A stretch of DNA of 64,000 nt from Microvirga lenta (GCF_020532555.1 NZ_JAJBBR010000012.1:1-64000), one strand, 5' to 3'; numbered from the stretch's first letter, positions 9,526 to 17,767 are shown. Notes: generated by a model from the letters alone, not told the origin. Made by a program: numbers and translations.

Positions 9526-9771
9526 GAGACAACATGGGACAACATCTCGAGTCCTGGCGCGGCGGTGATCTGCGATGTTGCGAGGGGGTTTTGAGGGTTT
9601 TGGCAACATTGGCAACATCCCCGAGGCATATAGACATCTCGAAAAAGAGAGAGAGATTCAAGAATGTGGGTCTTAGGGATGTTGCCAAAACCCCCGAAAC
9701 CTCCTAACCGCTTGGAAACAAAAGATAATCAATGCTCAAAACGTGTTGTCAAAAGGGGGTTTTGGCAACAT
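9526..9771. repeat. GCAAC/GTTGC repeat cluster downstream of the primase (candidate origin, part 1)
   Basis: Short related words recur in both orientations: GAGACAACATGGGACAACAT at 9526-9545, GATGTTGC near 9573-9580, GGCAACATTGGCAACATCC near 9602-9620, ATGTTGCC at 9679 and GGCAACAT at 9764. A perfect 17-bp inverted repeat pairs ATGTTGCCAAAACCCCC (9679-9695) with its complement at 9755-9771. No gene overlaps this tract. Iteron-like sites beside a primase gene suggest an origin of replication; that function is inferred. Confidence 0.65.
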
Positions 9772-9945
9772 TTGACCTGAAGCGCGAAACGCTGTTGCAA
9801 ACCCCTGAACAAATCCGAAAAAAAGTTTGAAAACTCTCAAGAACCCCGCTCCGCGCGCCTCCCGGTGGCCCGTTCTGACGGGAAGGACCCGGAGCGACCT
9901 GACGACGTGCCAAGCGTGCCGCCCGTCATCCCGGTTGACCTGCCG

Positions 9946-10090
9946 TTGTCCCATGCTGTCCCCGCGCGTCTCATGTTGTCTCATGCTGTCCCATGCTGTC
10001 CGATCCTCCGCCGTGCCGCCCATATTCCCGTTGTCCCATGCTGTCCGATCCTGTCCCATGCTGTCCGCCCTTGTCCCATGTGGTCCCATC
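9946..10090 (+). repeat. Helically phased 10-bp repeat array (candidate origin, part 2)
   Basis: A degenerate 10-bp unit of the form YCATGYTGTC recurs without spacers. Units run contiguously at 9951-10000 (with gaps) and six consecutive units fill 10031-10090 (TTGTCCCATG, CTGTCCGATC and variants). The strict 10-bp period puts each copy on the same face of the helix. The same word appears inverted at 9526-9545 and again in direct orientation at 10867-10883. There are no spacers of CRISPR type. Confidence 0.75.
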
Positions 10091-10272
10091 ATTCAGGTAT
10101 GACCTGCCGCGCGTTCGATCCGCTGGAATGAATTAGCGGAAACGGATTCCGATTTGCGACTTGCATTCGCCTAAAGCGCGGTTCTTTGACCGGCTACCGT
10201 GCAGCCGTGCTTCCAGGTTGGAGCGGCTCCCGACCACTGTGCGCCCGTTCGAGGATGCTGCGTCGATAATGT

Positions 10273-10659
10273 CTACATTGCTAGGTTGGTATTCACCGCG
10301 CCATGTTCTGCGGTGCGATTCCTAATCTGCCGCCGCTTCTCGTTCAATTTTCTGTTTGGGGGCCACGCGGTAATAATTTGCAAGCCCGCGGCAAGAACAT
10401 AGATGCGCTCATTAGCGCTTCTGATCCGGACTGAATAGATTACAGTCCCATCCCGGCGCCTCTCGATCAGCGGAGCCTTGCCGTCCTTGATTTCAGCGTG
10501 TAACCGCGAAAGTTCGCCTGGTGCGAGCACAATCGAGTAGCGCTGTAGGAGTTGACGGTGGAAGTGCCAATGTTCTTCACTAATCCTCGCGCCGAGCCAA
10601 CGCAGATCGAAGCCCTGGCTATCTTCAGCGCGCTCGCTGTCGGCGCCAATTTCGTCCAT
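10273..10659 (-). CDS. Hypothetical protein of the integrated element
   Basis: The 128-residue frame starts at the ATG at 10659 (MDEIGADSERAED), which has a good GAGGAG ribosome site 9 nt upstream. Longer upstream starts lack one. The body contains ISEEHWHFHRQLLQRYSIVLAPGELSRL, then a basic and hydrophobic C-terminal part (RRDGTVIYSVRIRSANERIYVLAAG ending in lysines and arginines). I do not recognise the family. Its position between copies of the 10-bp repeat word (9526-10090 and 10867) makes it a candidate cargo or repeat-binding gene of the element. Confidence 0.6.
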   Translation of the reverse strand: MDEIGADSERAEDSQGFDLRWLGARISEEHWHFHRQLLQRYSIVLAPGELSRLHAEIKDGKAPLIERRRDGTVIYSVRIRSANERIYVLAAGLQIITAWPPNRKLNEKRRQIRNRTAEHGAVNTNLAM

Positions 10660-10866
10660 GGTGTTGTGCTCCTCGGGAAGGTGTTGTCGCACAGTCCAGG
10701 TCATCCTCATTGCCCTGATTGATCATGCTTATCCTCACTGACCCGAGTTGCTCAGGTTGGTACGACAAGCGGTTCATGGACGACATCATTACTCAGCGTC
10801 CTCAACCTTTCCCGCATCATGGAGGTGAGTAGGTGTACACCGTGTCAGTTTAGCTCCATTTGCTTC

Positions 10867-10883
10867 TGTCCCATGTTGTCTCA
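10867..10883 (+). repeat. Isolated copy of the 10-bp origin-like word
   Basis: TGTCCCATGTTGTCTCA repeats two units of the array seen at 9946-10090. It lies on the far side of the hypothetical gene, in a stretch (10660-11060) with no other recognisable gene. Confidence 0.6.
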
Positions 10884-11061
10884 CTGTCTGAGGCTTCCTG
10901 ATCCAAGTGCGTTCCGCTGAACCGGATCCGAGGGAGGCAACTCCATAGGGTTCTGGCTTGTCCATCAGGTGGCGCGTCCGCCCCACCTACTATACCCCAA
11001 CACCTAAACCGAATGCAGTTGAATATGCTATTTCAGCATCCTACCGATCAGCGCCTCTGAG

Positions 11062-11611
11062 AGCGAGGCTCCCTACGTGCTAGATGGCTTGTTTGATCAT
11101 GAGACGGAACTCAACATCCAGGAGCACTTTACTGACACGGGCGGCGCCAGCGACCATGTCTTTGGTCTCTTTGCCCTGACATGCCGGCGGTTTGCTCCGC
11201 GGCTGCGCAACCTCAAGGAGCGGAAGCTCCATACCTTCGAGAAGTCGGATGCTTATCCGGCGTTGCAGGGGCACATTGGCGCCAATCAACACCAGTGTGA
11301 TTATGGAGTACTGGGACGACCTCCTTCATCTGGCAGCCTCAATCCAGACACGCACGATCGCTCCCTCGACAATCCTTAAGCGGCTTGCCGCCTCTCGCAA
11401 TCCCAGTCAGTTGGCCCGCGCTCTACGCGAACTCGGTCGTCTTGAGCGCACGCTGTTCATGATCGAGTGGTATTCGGACCCTGCTCTGCGGAGGCGTTGT
11501 CAGGCTGGCTTGAACAAGGGAGAGGCAGCCCACAAGCTCAAACGCGCGGTGTTCTTCCACGAGCGTGGTGAGATCCGTGACCGCTTGTTTGAGAGCCAAG
11601 CCTTTGCGCAT
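11062..11611 (+). pseudogene. Tn3-family transposase, internal fragment with frameshift
   Basis: The first frame (from about 11077) reads LDGLFDHETELNIQEHFTDTGG and FGLFALTCRRFAPRLRNL, which is the DDE domain of Tn3 transposases. After about 11280 the match continues in another frame: YWDDLLHLAASIQTRTI, LARALRELGRLERTLF, RRRCQAGLNKGEAAHKLKRAV and ERGEIRDR. Both ends of the roughly 1000-residue protein are missing and no 38-bp Tn3 inverted repeat is visible. It is a dead remnant. Confidence 0.88.
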
Positions 11612-11678
11612 CAGCGCGCCCATCCTGCCCCCGCCAGAGAGGAAATAGGGTGCTATAGGAGCTGCCGCTCCGGACAGC

Positions 11679-11870
11679 CTATCGTGCATCAGGAAGCTCC
11701 TGCGGGAGTTGCTGTCTGCGCTCCATGCGTCGTTCGCGCTCGTCGAGGAGCCGCAGGGCGGCCCGCACGATCTCGCTGGCGCTGCGGTAGCGGCCGGAGG
11801 CGACCTTGCGGTCGACGAGGGCCTCAAGCTCAGGGGTGAGCGAGACGTTACGGGTTTTGCGGGTTCTCAT
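11679..11870 (-). CDS. parD: ParD-like ribbon-helix-helix antitoxin
   Basis: The 63 residues from the ATG at 11870 (MRTRKTRNVSLTPELEALV) continue with DRKVASGRYRSASEIVRAALRLLDERE, a clear ParD/CopG ribbon-helix-helix antitoxin core with the SASEIVRxALR helix. No ParE toxin reads downstream: the sequence to the left is the Tn3 fragment on the opposite strand. The frame is continuous with the transposase fragment upstream, so it may now be made only as a fusion. It is an orphan antitoxin. Confidence 0.8.
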   Translation of the reverse strand: MRTRKTRNVSLTPELEALVDRKVASGRYRSASEIVRAALRLLDERERRMERRQQLPQELPDAR

Positions 11871-12392
11871 GGGCGGGTGAGCAGGAACAGGTCCGGTGTC
11901 AAAATTTGGCACCAGAGAGCGCTGCTTGTTGGCATTGGCCTGGATGAGGCTGGCATCGACCGCAAAGCCTTCACCGCCCACCAGCCCCTCGTCCAGGCAG
12001 CGCTGCGCCACGGCCTCGAACAGGTGGCGGAACAGGTCTGACTCCCGAAAGCGGCCGTGCCGGTTCTTGGAGAAGGTGGAGTGGTCGGGCACCTTGCCCT
12101 CCAATCCGAGGCGGCAGAACCAGCGATAAGCGAGGTTGAGATGAACCTCCTCGCAGAGCCGCCGCTCGGAGCGGATGCCCAGGCAGTAGCCGATTAGCAG
12201 CATGCGGATCATCAGCTCGGGATCGATGGAGGGTCGGCCTGTCGGGCTGTAGAAGCCGGCGAGATGCTGGCGCAGCCCGGAGCCGTCGACGAAGCGGTCG
12301 ATGCGCCGCAGGAGGTGATCGCAGGGGACATGATCTTCAAGCCGGAACTCGTAGAACAGGCCCTCCTGCATCACGAGACGCTCGCCCATCAT
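11871..12392 (-). pseudogene. IS1182-like (IS5-superfamily) transposase, N-terminal fragment fused in frame to parD
   Basis: The 174 residues match the N-terminal half of IS1182-type DDE transposases: SPTGRPSIDPELMIRMLLIGYCLGIRSERRLCEEV, LAYRWFCRLGLEGKVPDHSTFSKNRHGRF and GEGFAVDASLIQAN with the first catalytic Asp. The close relative at 23609-24982 is full length. Here the catalytic C-terminal half is gone and the frame passes through PVPAHPP directly into the ParD start. Upstream, GACTTTTTCAACA near 12453 resembles the terminal repeat region of this IS class. Confidence 0.85.
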
Positions 12393-12534
12393 GACCCGAT
12401 CCTCCGCTGAGAATGCCCGATCAGGGAATCACGAACCGGCGCCAATCACGAGGACTTTTTCAACATTGGTAATGGGGCGGCTCTCCCTGGATGCCGATAA
12501 GATCGGCAGGCCACGTGCACAGGAGAGAGCAGCC

Positions 12535-13548
12535 ATGGACTACTACGCTGGTTTAGACGTCTCGATGAACGAGACCCACATCTGTGTGGTCGAGCGGGAT
12601 GGAAGCGTTGTTCTGGAGGCGAAGGCCTCCAGCACCCCAGAAGCGATCGCCGCCGTGCTGGAGACGGCACCAGCCTGCGAGAGGATCGTGCTCGAGACCG
12701 GCCGCATGGCGCCCATGCTCTTCCATGGCCTTGCCGCCCTCGGGCTGCCGGTGATCTGCATCGAGAGCCGGCAGGCCTACCAGGCACTCAAGTCCTTGGC
12801 GACCCACAAGACCGACCGCAACGATGCTCGCGGGCTGGCGCATCTGGCCCGCACCGGCTTCTTCAAGCCCGTCCACGTCAAATCGTTGCCGGCCCATGCG
12901 GTGCGCGCCCTGATCATCGTGCGCAAAAAGCTGGTGGGGCAGCGCGTCACCCTGGAAAATCAGATCCGCGGTCTGGCGGTGGTATTCGGTGTCCGGCTTC
13001 CCCGCGGGCTCAGTCCACGCTTTGGCGACGAGGTCCTACGAGCCAGCCAAGGGATTGCGGGTCTGTCGGGTGCCATGCAGGGCCTGCTCGCGGCCCGCAA
13101 GGCCGTTCTCGAAGCAGTTGTGGCGATCGACCGAGACATGCGGCTGCTGGCCCGTTCGTCTCAGGCCTGCCAGCGGCTGATGACCATCCCTGGTGTGGGG
13201 CAACTGACGGCCCTGGCCTTTGTCGCCACCGTCGACGCGCCGGAGCGCTTCCGCCGCTCGCGGGATGTTGGTGCCTATCTCGGCTTGGTGCCGCGGCGCT
13301 TCCAGTCCGGCGAGATCGACGACGTGGGCAGTATCTCCAAGTGCGGCGACCGACGGGTCCGAACCCTGTTGTACGAGGCCGCCAACGTGATGCTGACGCG
13401 CTACCGCGGTGTGCTGGCCCTCAAGGAGTGGGCGCTGGGGATTGCCCGGCGCTCGACCATGAGGAAGGCACGCGTGGCGCTCGCCCGCCGGTTGGCAATT
13501 ATCATGCATGCCATGCTCCGGCACGGCACCTCATTCCAAGCAGCCTGA
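12535..13548 (+). CDS. IS110-family transposase (DEDD, RuvC-like)
   Basis: The 337 residues start at MDYYAGLDVSMNETHICVVE (ATG at 12535, AGGAGAG upstream). The N-terminal DEDD/RuvC-like domain has D8 in GLDVS, E in ETGRM and the KTDRNDARGLAHLARTG motif. The C-terminal transposase_20 domain has the helix-hairpin-helix IPGVGQLTALAFVATV, followed by YLGLVPRRFQSGE and the conserved serine region. The gene appears intact. The left flank is only about 65 bp from the IS1182 remnant, so one element appears to have landed against the other. I could not define the IS110 ends. Confidence 0.92.
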   Translation: MDYYAGLDVSMNETHICVVERDGSVVLEAKASSTPEAIAAVLETAPACERIVLETGRMAPMLFHGLAALGLPVICIESRQAYQALKSLATHKTDRNDARGLAHLARTGFFKPVHVKSLPAHAVRALIIVRKKLVGQRVTLENQIRGLAVVFGVRLPRGLSPRFGDEVLRASQGIAGLSGAMQGLLAARKAVLEAVVAIDRDMRLLARSSQACQRLMTIPGVGQLTALAFVATVDAPERFRRSRDVGAYLGLVPRRFQSGEIDDVGSISKCGDRRVRTLLYEAANVMLTRYRGVLALKEWALGIARRSTMRKARVALARRLAIIMHAMLRHGTSFQAA

Positions 13549-14193
13549 GAGGAGCAGCGGAAACAGGTCGAGACGAGCTCCCGTGCGGAGCGTTGCCCAA
13601 GGGAGGGTGTGAATACGACGCCGATTCTGTCGCATGCGGCCTGTGACAAGGGCCGACTGCGGTTTCAACCAAGTCGCTCCACTCCAACTGACCCCATCAA
13701 GTGCCCTGGAGCACGTAGAGAACGCAGACACCCTTTGGAAGCGCACAATCGCTCAGGATCAGAGAGCTGCCCCCTTGACCCATTAGAGAACGAAATCGGC
13801 CAGCTTTGGACCTTCCGGGGTTCGTCCAGTTTCGCTGAAGGCCGTGTGTGGAACTGCCAAACCATTTCAGCATCGTCTGTCTTGATGCTGCGTATTCCTT
13901 CTCGGACTGCATCCAAATCGGGTATGTGGGCTGACTCATTCATTCCAGCCACCGAACTTTGCTTCCAGGCACTAATGCCCGGATAAGTCGTCATTTCGGT
14001 CTGCGAGATGTGGCAGCAGGGCCGGCAGCAGCATTGTCGTGAGACTGCAATCCTTAGGCCTTCGCTATCCGACGAAGCCCGACCTGATCTCGGGATTAAT
14101 AGCCCCATCGGCTCCGTATACCGCCATAGGGCAGCATGGAGCCGTACTCGCGACGCAGGCGGGTTTCATGCGGCGGTTGCAAGAGGTACGCCG
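13549..14193. other. No confident gene; 3' flank of the IS110 transposase
   Basis: This stretch should include the non-coding end of the IS110 element. Overlapping frames on both strands (13609-13986 plus, 13665-14108 minus) have no family resemblance and no convincing ribosome sites. The minus frame segment MNESAHIPDLDAVREGIRSI is the only protein-like stretch and I would not call it. Confidence 0.35.
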
Positions 14194-14454
14194 ATGCGGA
14201 TGAACTATGCCGGTCACGGCATCAAGGCCAGCACGAACCGGTTCTGGGGCGGTCTCACAAGGCTCATTGTTCTGGCTTGCGCCGCGGCTGCCCTTCTGGC
14301 TGTCCTGCTCATTGGGCTGTTCGTCGTCCTGCCATTGATGCTTGCCGGCGGCATCGCCCTGCGCATTTATCTCCGCCGCAGGATGCGTCAGGCACAGCAG
14401 CGGCCAAAGGATGGTGTGATCGATGCGGAGTATACGATCATCGAGCACCGCTAG
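14194..14454 (+). CDS. Small membrane protein, uncharacterised
   Basis: The 86-residue frame starts at ATG 14194 with AAGAGG seven bases upstream. A polar N-terminus precedes one long hydrophobic region of two short helices (LIVLACAAAALLAVLLIGLF and a second of about 18 residues). Then comes a basic stop-transfer segment (LRRRMRQAQQRPK) and an acidic tail ending DAEYTIIEHR. This should place the tail in the cytoplasm. The family is unknown to me. It is co-directional with the receiver protein and ECF sigma factor genes that follow. Confidence 0.65.
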   Translation: MRMNYAGHGIKASTNRFWGGLTRLIVLACAAAALLAVLLIGLFVVLPLMLAGGIALRIYLRRRMRQAQQRPKDGVIDAEYTIIEHR

Positions 14455-14629
14455 GAAGATCATCTCCCAGCGGCAGATGGCGGGCTGATCTTGAACCCAA
14501 GCCTTGCCATCCTCACCTTTGAACAACTGGGGTCCGGGCCCCTCTGGCGAGCATGTCGCTGCTCGCTATGTCGGACACCTTCTCTTGCCCTTGCGCCCAC
14601 GAGCGCGACTGCAACTGGAGGATCCGACG

Positions 14630-15037
14630 ATGGATTCCACTGCTCCTCAGGGAGCCCAGCCCACCATTCTCGTTGTCGAGACTGATGCAAACCTTCGCGA
14701 GCTGATTGCCCGCACCCTCGGGCATGCCGGCTATGACGCTGTGCTGGCTCCTTCCGGATCCGGTGAGGCGGCTCTCGACCTCATCTCCGCCGCCGATTTC
14801 GATGGCCTATATTGTGAGGTTCAACTCCCCGGCGAGGTCGACGGCTGGGAAGTCGGCGCCACCTTCAGCTTCGTCTGGCCTGACAAGCCGACAGTCTACG
14901 CCTCCGCCTTGGCTCCCGGGCCACCGGGGCGGCTGCGGAAGGGTATTTTCCTGCACAAGCCGTTCGGATTGGACCGGCTCGTCACGGTTTTCGAGACCAG
15001 CGCAACAGCCGCGCGGGCAAGACAGGCGCTGGCATGA
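14630..15037 (+). CDS. Receiver-domain protein lacking the phospho-acceptor aspartate
   Basis: The 135-residue stand-alone CheY-like domain starts at ATG 14630 after GGAGG. ILVVETDANLR replaces the usual acidic pair with E and D, and the phosphorylation strand reads GLYCEVQLPGE, so residue 63 is Glu where Asp is expected. The conserved Lys is retained (FLHKPFG). With Glu at the acceptor site it is either a pseudo-receiver or locked in an active-like state. It sits 67 bp upstream of the ECF sigma gene, in the position often taken by regulators of the general stress response. It lacks the PhyR sigma-like domain. Confidence 0.82.
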   Translation: MDSTAPQGAQPTILVVETDANLRELIARTLGHAGYDAVLAPSGSGEAALDLISAADFDGLYCEVQLPGEVDGWEVGATFSFVWPDKPTVYASALAPGPPGRLRKGIFLHKPFGLDRLVTVFETSATAARARQALA

Positions 15038-15104
15038 TCACTCCAGACGCAAATATGTTCGCAAGCATGCGGATTAAGCCCTTAAGCAGCTCCGTACACC
15101 TCAC

Positions 15105-15650
15105 ATGAACGACGCCACACGCACGGATGTGATCGGAATGCTCGGGCCCTTGCGGCGTTATGCCCGCTCCCTGACGCGCGACGAGTCGCAGGCCGAGGAC
15201 CTGGTTCAGGACGCGCTTGTTCGCGCCTATGAGCGGCGCGGCTCCTTCCGCTCAGGTGGTAACCTGCGCAGCTGGTTGCTGTCGATCCTGCACAACACCT
15301 TCATCGATCATCGTCGCCGCCATGTAGCAGAATTCCGCCGTCTGGAGCAGGTCGCCGCCCTCATCGACACCGAGGCTCCTCCCGAGCAGGAGAGCCGGGT
15401 GCGGCTTCAGCAGGTCCAGGCCGCCTTCATGAGCCTGCCGGACGAGCAGAGGACTGTCCTGCACCTGGTGGCCATCGAGGGCCTGTCCTACCAAGAGGCC
15501 GCCAATGCCCTGAAGATCCCGGTCGGCACCCTTATGTCCCGCTTGGGGCGCGCCCGCGCCGCGCTGCGGGGGTTCGAGGCGGGAGCCGATGCTCAGTCAG
15601 CCGAAGCCAGGCGCCCAAGCCTGCGCGTCGTCGGAGGATCCGATGCCTGA
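15105..15650 (+). CDS. ECF-family RNA polymerase sigma factor
   Basis: The 181 residues have region 2 (about 10-80, YARSLTRDESQAEDLVQDALVRAYERR and NLRSWLLSILHNTFIDHRRR) and region 4 (about 110-165, LPDEQRTVLHLVAIEGLSYQEAANALKIPVGTLMSRLGRAR). There is a short extra tail. The stop overlaps the start of the putative anti-sigma gene by 8 bp, so the two are translationally linked. It probably directs a stress or envelope regulon, perhaps including the genes just downstream. Confidence 0.95.
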   Translation: MNDATRTDVIGMLGPLRRYARSLTRDESQAEDLVQDALVRAYERRGSFRSGGNLRSWLLSILHNTFIDHRRRHVAEFRRLEQVAALIDTEAPPEQESRVRLQQVQAAFMSLPDEQRTVLHLVAIEGLSYQEAANALKIPVGTLMSRLGRARAALRGFEAGADAQSAEARRPSLRVVGGSDA

Positions 15651-16404
15651 CCCGATCACTGAAGCCGACCTTCTCGCCTATGTCGATGACCAGCTCGACC
15701 CGGCCCGACGGATCGAGGTCGAGGAGCATCTTGCCCACGACCCGCAAGCCGCCGCGCGGATCATGGCCGATCTCAAGGATCGCGACGCCCTCCGGCTGCT
15801 CCATGCGGCGCCCCTGCCCCGTCCGACCGAGCCGATGCTGGTGGCCGCTGGTCGACTTGAGCGGGCTCTCGGCTGGCAGGAGCTGGGCCTGAAGCTCCGC
15901 CGGGTCGCCGCCGTCGTGGCCCTCGTCGGCTTCGGCTGGTTCGCTCACGGACAGGTTGGCCTGGGCGTCACCGACAGCGAGGCCTCGCCCAAGCCGCCGG
16001 CCTTCGTCGAGGATGCCCTGCACTCGCATGAGACAAGCCTCCTGCGGGCCCGCATGGTTTCGCAGCCGGAGGTGGAAGACTACGACCCCGCTGAGATCCT
16101 GGCCGAGACCGGGATCCGGCTCCCGTCCCTGCCCGAGGACTGGCAGGTGCGGGACGCGCAGATCTTCCCATCCCGCTACGGCCACAGCATCGAGATTGCC
16201 ATTGACGCCGGCGACCTCGGGCGGGTGTCGCTGTTCGCCGCCCAGGCTTCCGCCTTCGACGTGATCGCTCCGATGCCGGCCCGCTTCGAGAAGGCGACGG
16301 CCGTGTACTGGCAGACAGGTCAGCTCGCCTACGCGCTGACCGGAACCGGCAGCGACAAAGCCCTTGAACGGGCGGCCCTCCGGCTGTCCCGCAAGCTTCA
16401 GTAA
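15643..16404 (+). CDS. Transmembrane anti-sigma factor
   Basis: The 253 residues start at MPDPITEADLLAYVDDQLDP (ATG 15643, GGAGG just upstream). The N-terminal helical segment ADLLAYVDDQLDPARRIEVEEHLAHDP is typical of cytoplasmic anti-sigma domains, but without the zinc-binding HxxxCxxC. A single transmembrane helix lies at about residues 88-108 (AAVVALVGFGWFAHGQ), leaving a periplasmic sensor of about 145 residues. Overlap with the ECF sigma gene makes this its cognate inhibitor by inference. Confidence 0.88.
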   Translation: MPDPITEADLLAYVDDQLDPARRIEVEEHLAHDPQAAARIMADLKDRDALRLLHAAPLPRPTEPMLVAAGRLERALGWQELGLKLRRVAAVVALVGFGWFAHGQVGLGVTDSEASPKPPAFVEDALHSHETSLLRARMVSQPEVEDYDPAEILAETGIRLPSLPEDWQVRDAQIFPSRYGHSIEIAIDAGDLGRVSLFAAQASAFDVIAPMPARFEKATAVYWQTGQLAYALTGTGSDKALERAALRLSRKLQ

Positions 16405-16424
16405 ACCTCCAGGAGACACCATCG

Positions 16425-17141
16425 ATGAACACACCCTATGCTTGGCACACCGCCATGGCCCGCCCGAGCGGCGCCGTCTTCGACGAGGGCCTGCGCCAGC
16501 ACATGCTGCGGGTCTACAACACCATGGGCCTCGGCCTGGTGGTGACCGGGCTCGTGGCCTTCTTCGTCGCCTCGACGCCTGCACTCTACGTGCCGATCTT
16601 CCAGACGCCGCTCAAGTGGGTGGTGATGCTGGCGCCGCTGGCGTTCATCTTCTTCTTCTCGTTCCGCATGGACCGGATGACCGCGGCCTCCGCGCGCACG
16701 GCCTTCTTCGCCTTCTCGGCGGTGATGGGCCTGTCGCTCGCCTCTGTGTTCCTGGTGTTCACGGGTGCGAGCATCGCCCGCACCTTCTTCATCACCGCTG
16801 CCATGTTCGGCGCCACCAGCCTTTACGGCTATACCACCAAGCGCGATCTCTCGAAGTTCGGCTCGTTCCTGGTCATGGGTCTGATCGGCGTCATCATCGC
16901 CTCGCTGGTCAATATCTTCCTCGCGTCGAGTGCGCTGCAGTTTGCGATCTCGATCATCGGCGTGCTCGTGTTCACGGGCCTGACCGCCTACGACACGCAG
17001 ACCATCAAGGAGCAGTACGCTGAAGGCTACGGCCACGAGGCCAACAGCAAGATGGCCGTGTTCGGCGCGCTCTCGCTTTACCTGAACTTCGTCAACATCT
17101 TCCAGCTGCTGCTGAGCCTCACCGGGCAGCGGGAAGAGTAA
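16425..17141 (+). CDS. Bax inhibitor-1 (YccA/YbhL) family membrane protein
   Basis: The 238 residues show seven hydrophobic segments with family motifs: LRVYNTMGLGLVVTGLVAFF near the start, SLYGYTTKRDLSKFGSFLVMGLIG in the middle and GLTAYDTQTIKEQY near the C-terminus, where the di-acidic pH sensor of BI-1 proteins lies. Members are inner-membrane proteins linked to calcium leak or FtsH regulation. It lies 20 bp after the anti-sigma gene, and its AGGAG ribosome site is clear, so it may belong to that operon. Confidence 0.93.
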   Translation: MNTPYAWHTAMARPSGAVFDEGLRQHMLRVYNTMGLGLVVTGLVAFFVASTPALYVPIFQTPLKWVVMLAPLAFIFFFSFRMDRMTAASARTAFFAFSAVMGLSLASVFLVFTGASIARTFFITAAMFGATSLYGYTTKRDLSKFGSFLVMGLIGVIIASLVNIFLASSALQFAISIIGVLVFTGLTAYDTQTIKEQYAEGYGHEANSKMAVFGALSLYLNFVNIFQLLLSLTGQREE

Positions 17142-17173
17142 CCTCCGTCCATTGCCAGAAAGGATCAATTTAC

Positions 17174-17767
17174 ATGGACCATCAGGACCGTCAGGCCATC
17201 GAGCAGCTATTCGGCAAGATCGCCCAGGTTGAGCGCCAAGCTACGCCTCCGGACGCGCAGGCGGCGGACTTCATCCGCTCGCAGATCAACCAGCAGCCGA
17301 ATGCGCCCTACTACATGGCCCAGACCATCGTGGTGCAGGAGCAGGCCCTGAGCGCCGCCCAGGGCCGCATCCAGCAGCTGGAGCAGGAACTCGCCAGCCG
17401 TCCGGCCGGAGGCGGTGGCTTCCTCTCGGGCCTCTTCGGCGGCGGGCAGTCCCGTCCCCAGCCTCAGCAGCCTTACCAAGCCCAGCCGATGCACGGCATG
17501 CCACCTCACGGTGCTCCCGGCATGGGCGGCATGGCACCGGGCATGGGAGGCATGGCTTCCCGCGGAGGCGGCGGCTTCCTGGCCGGAGCCGCCCAAACCG
17601 CCATGGGTGTCGCCGGCGGTGTGATCCTCGGCAACATGATCGCCGGTGCCTTCTCAGGGGGTGATGAAGCCAAGGCCGCTGATGCCGGTCAGGTCGAGCC
17701 GCAACAGGCGGCTGCCGAGGACTTCGATGATGGCGGCGGCGACTTTGGCTTCGAGGAAGACATCTGA
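17174..17767 (+). CDS. DUF2076 family protein
   Basis: The 197 residues match DUF2076. The N-terminal helical part (MDHQDRQAIEQLFGKIAQVE, then ADFIRSQINQQPNAPYYMAQTIVVQEQAL) leads to a coiled-coil stretch (AAQGRIQQLEQELA). After that come a Gly/Met/Pro-rich low-complexity linker (repeats of GMGGMAPGMGG), a Gly-rich hydrophobic segment (AMGVAGGVILGNMIAGAF) and a very acidic tail (DFDDGGGDFGFEEDI). The function is unknown. It follows the Bax-inhibitor gene by 32 bp in the same direction. Confidence 0.88.
   Translation: MDHQDRQAIEQLFGKIAQVERQATPPDAQAADFIRSQINQQPNAPYYMAQTIVVQEQALSAAQGRIQQLEQELASRPAGGGGFLSGLFGGGQSRPQPQQPYQAQPMHGMPPHGAPGMGGMAPGMGGMASRGGGGFLAGAAQTAMGVAGGVILGNMIAGAFSGGDEAKAADAGQVEPQQAAAEDFDDGGGDFGFEEDI

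Noticed and set aside
9946..10090. CRISPR array
   Set aside because: The 10-bp units are contiguous without unique spacers and there are no cas genes.
11423..11678. A ParE toxin gene next to ParD
   Set aside because: Frames left of parD show no RelE/ParE pattern; the region is the Tn3 transposase remnant on the other strand.
13609..14108. Overlapping 125- and 147-codon frames on opposite strands
   Set aside because: Neither has a family match or convincing start; I leave the tract as the flank of the IS110 element.
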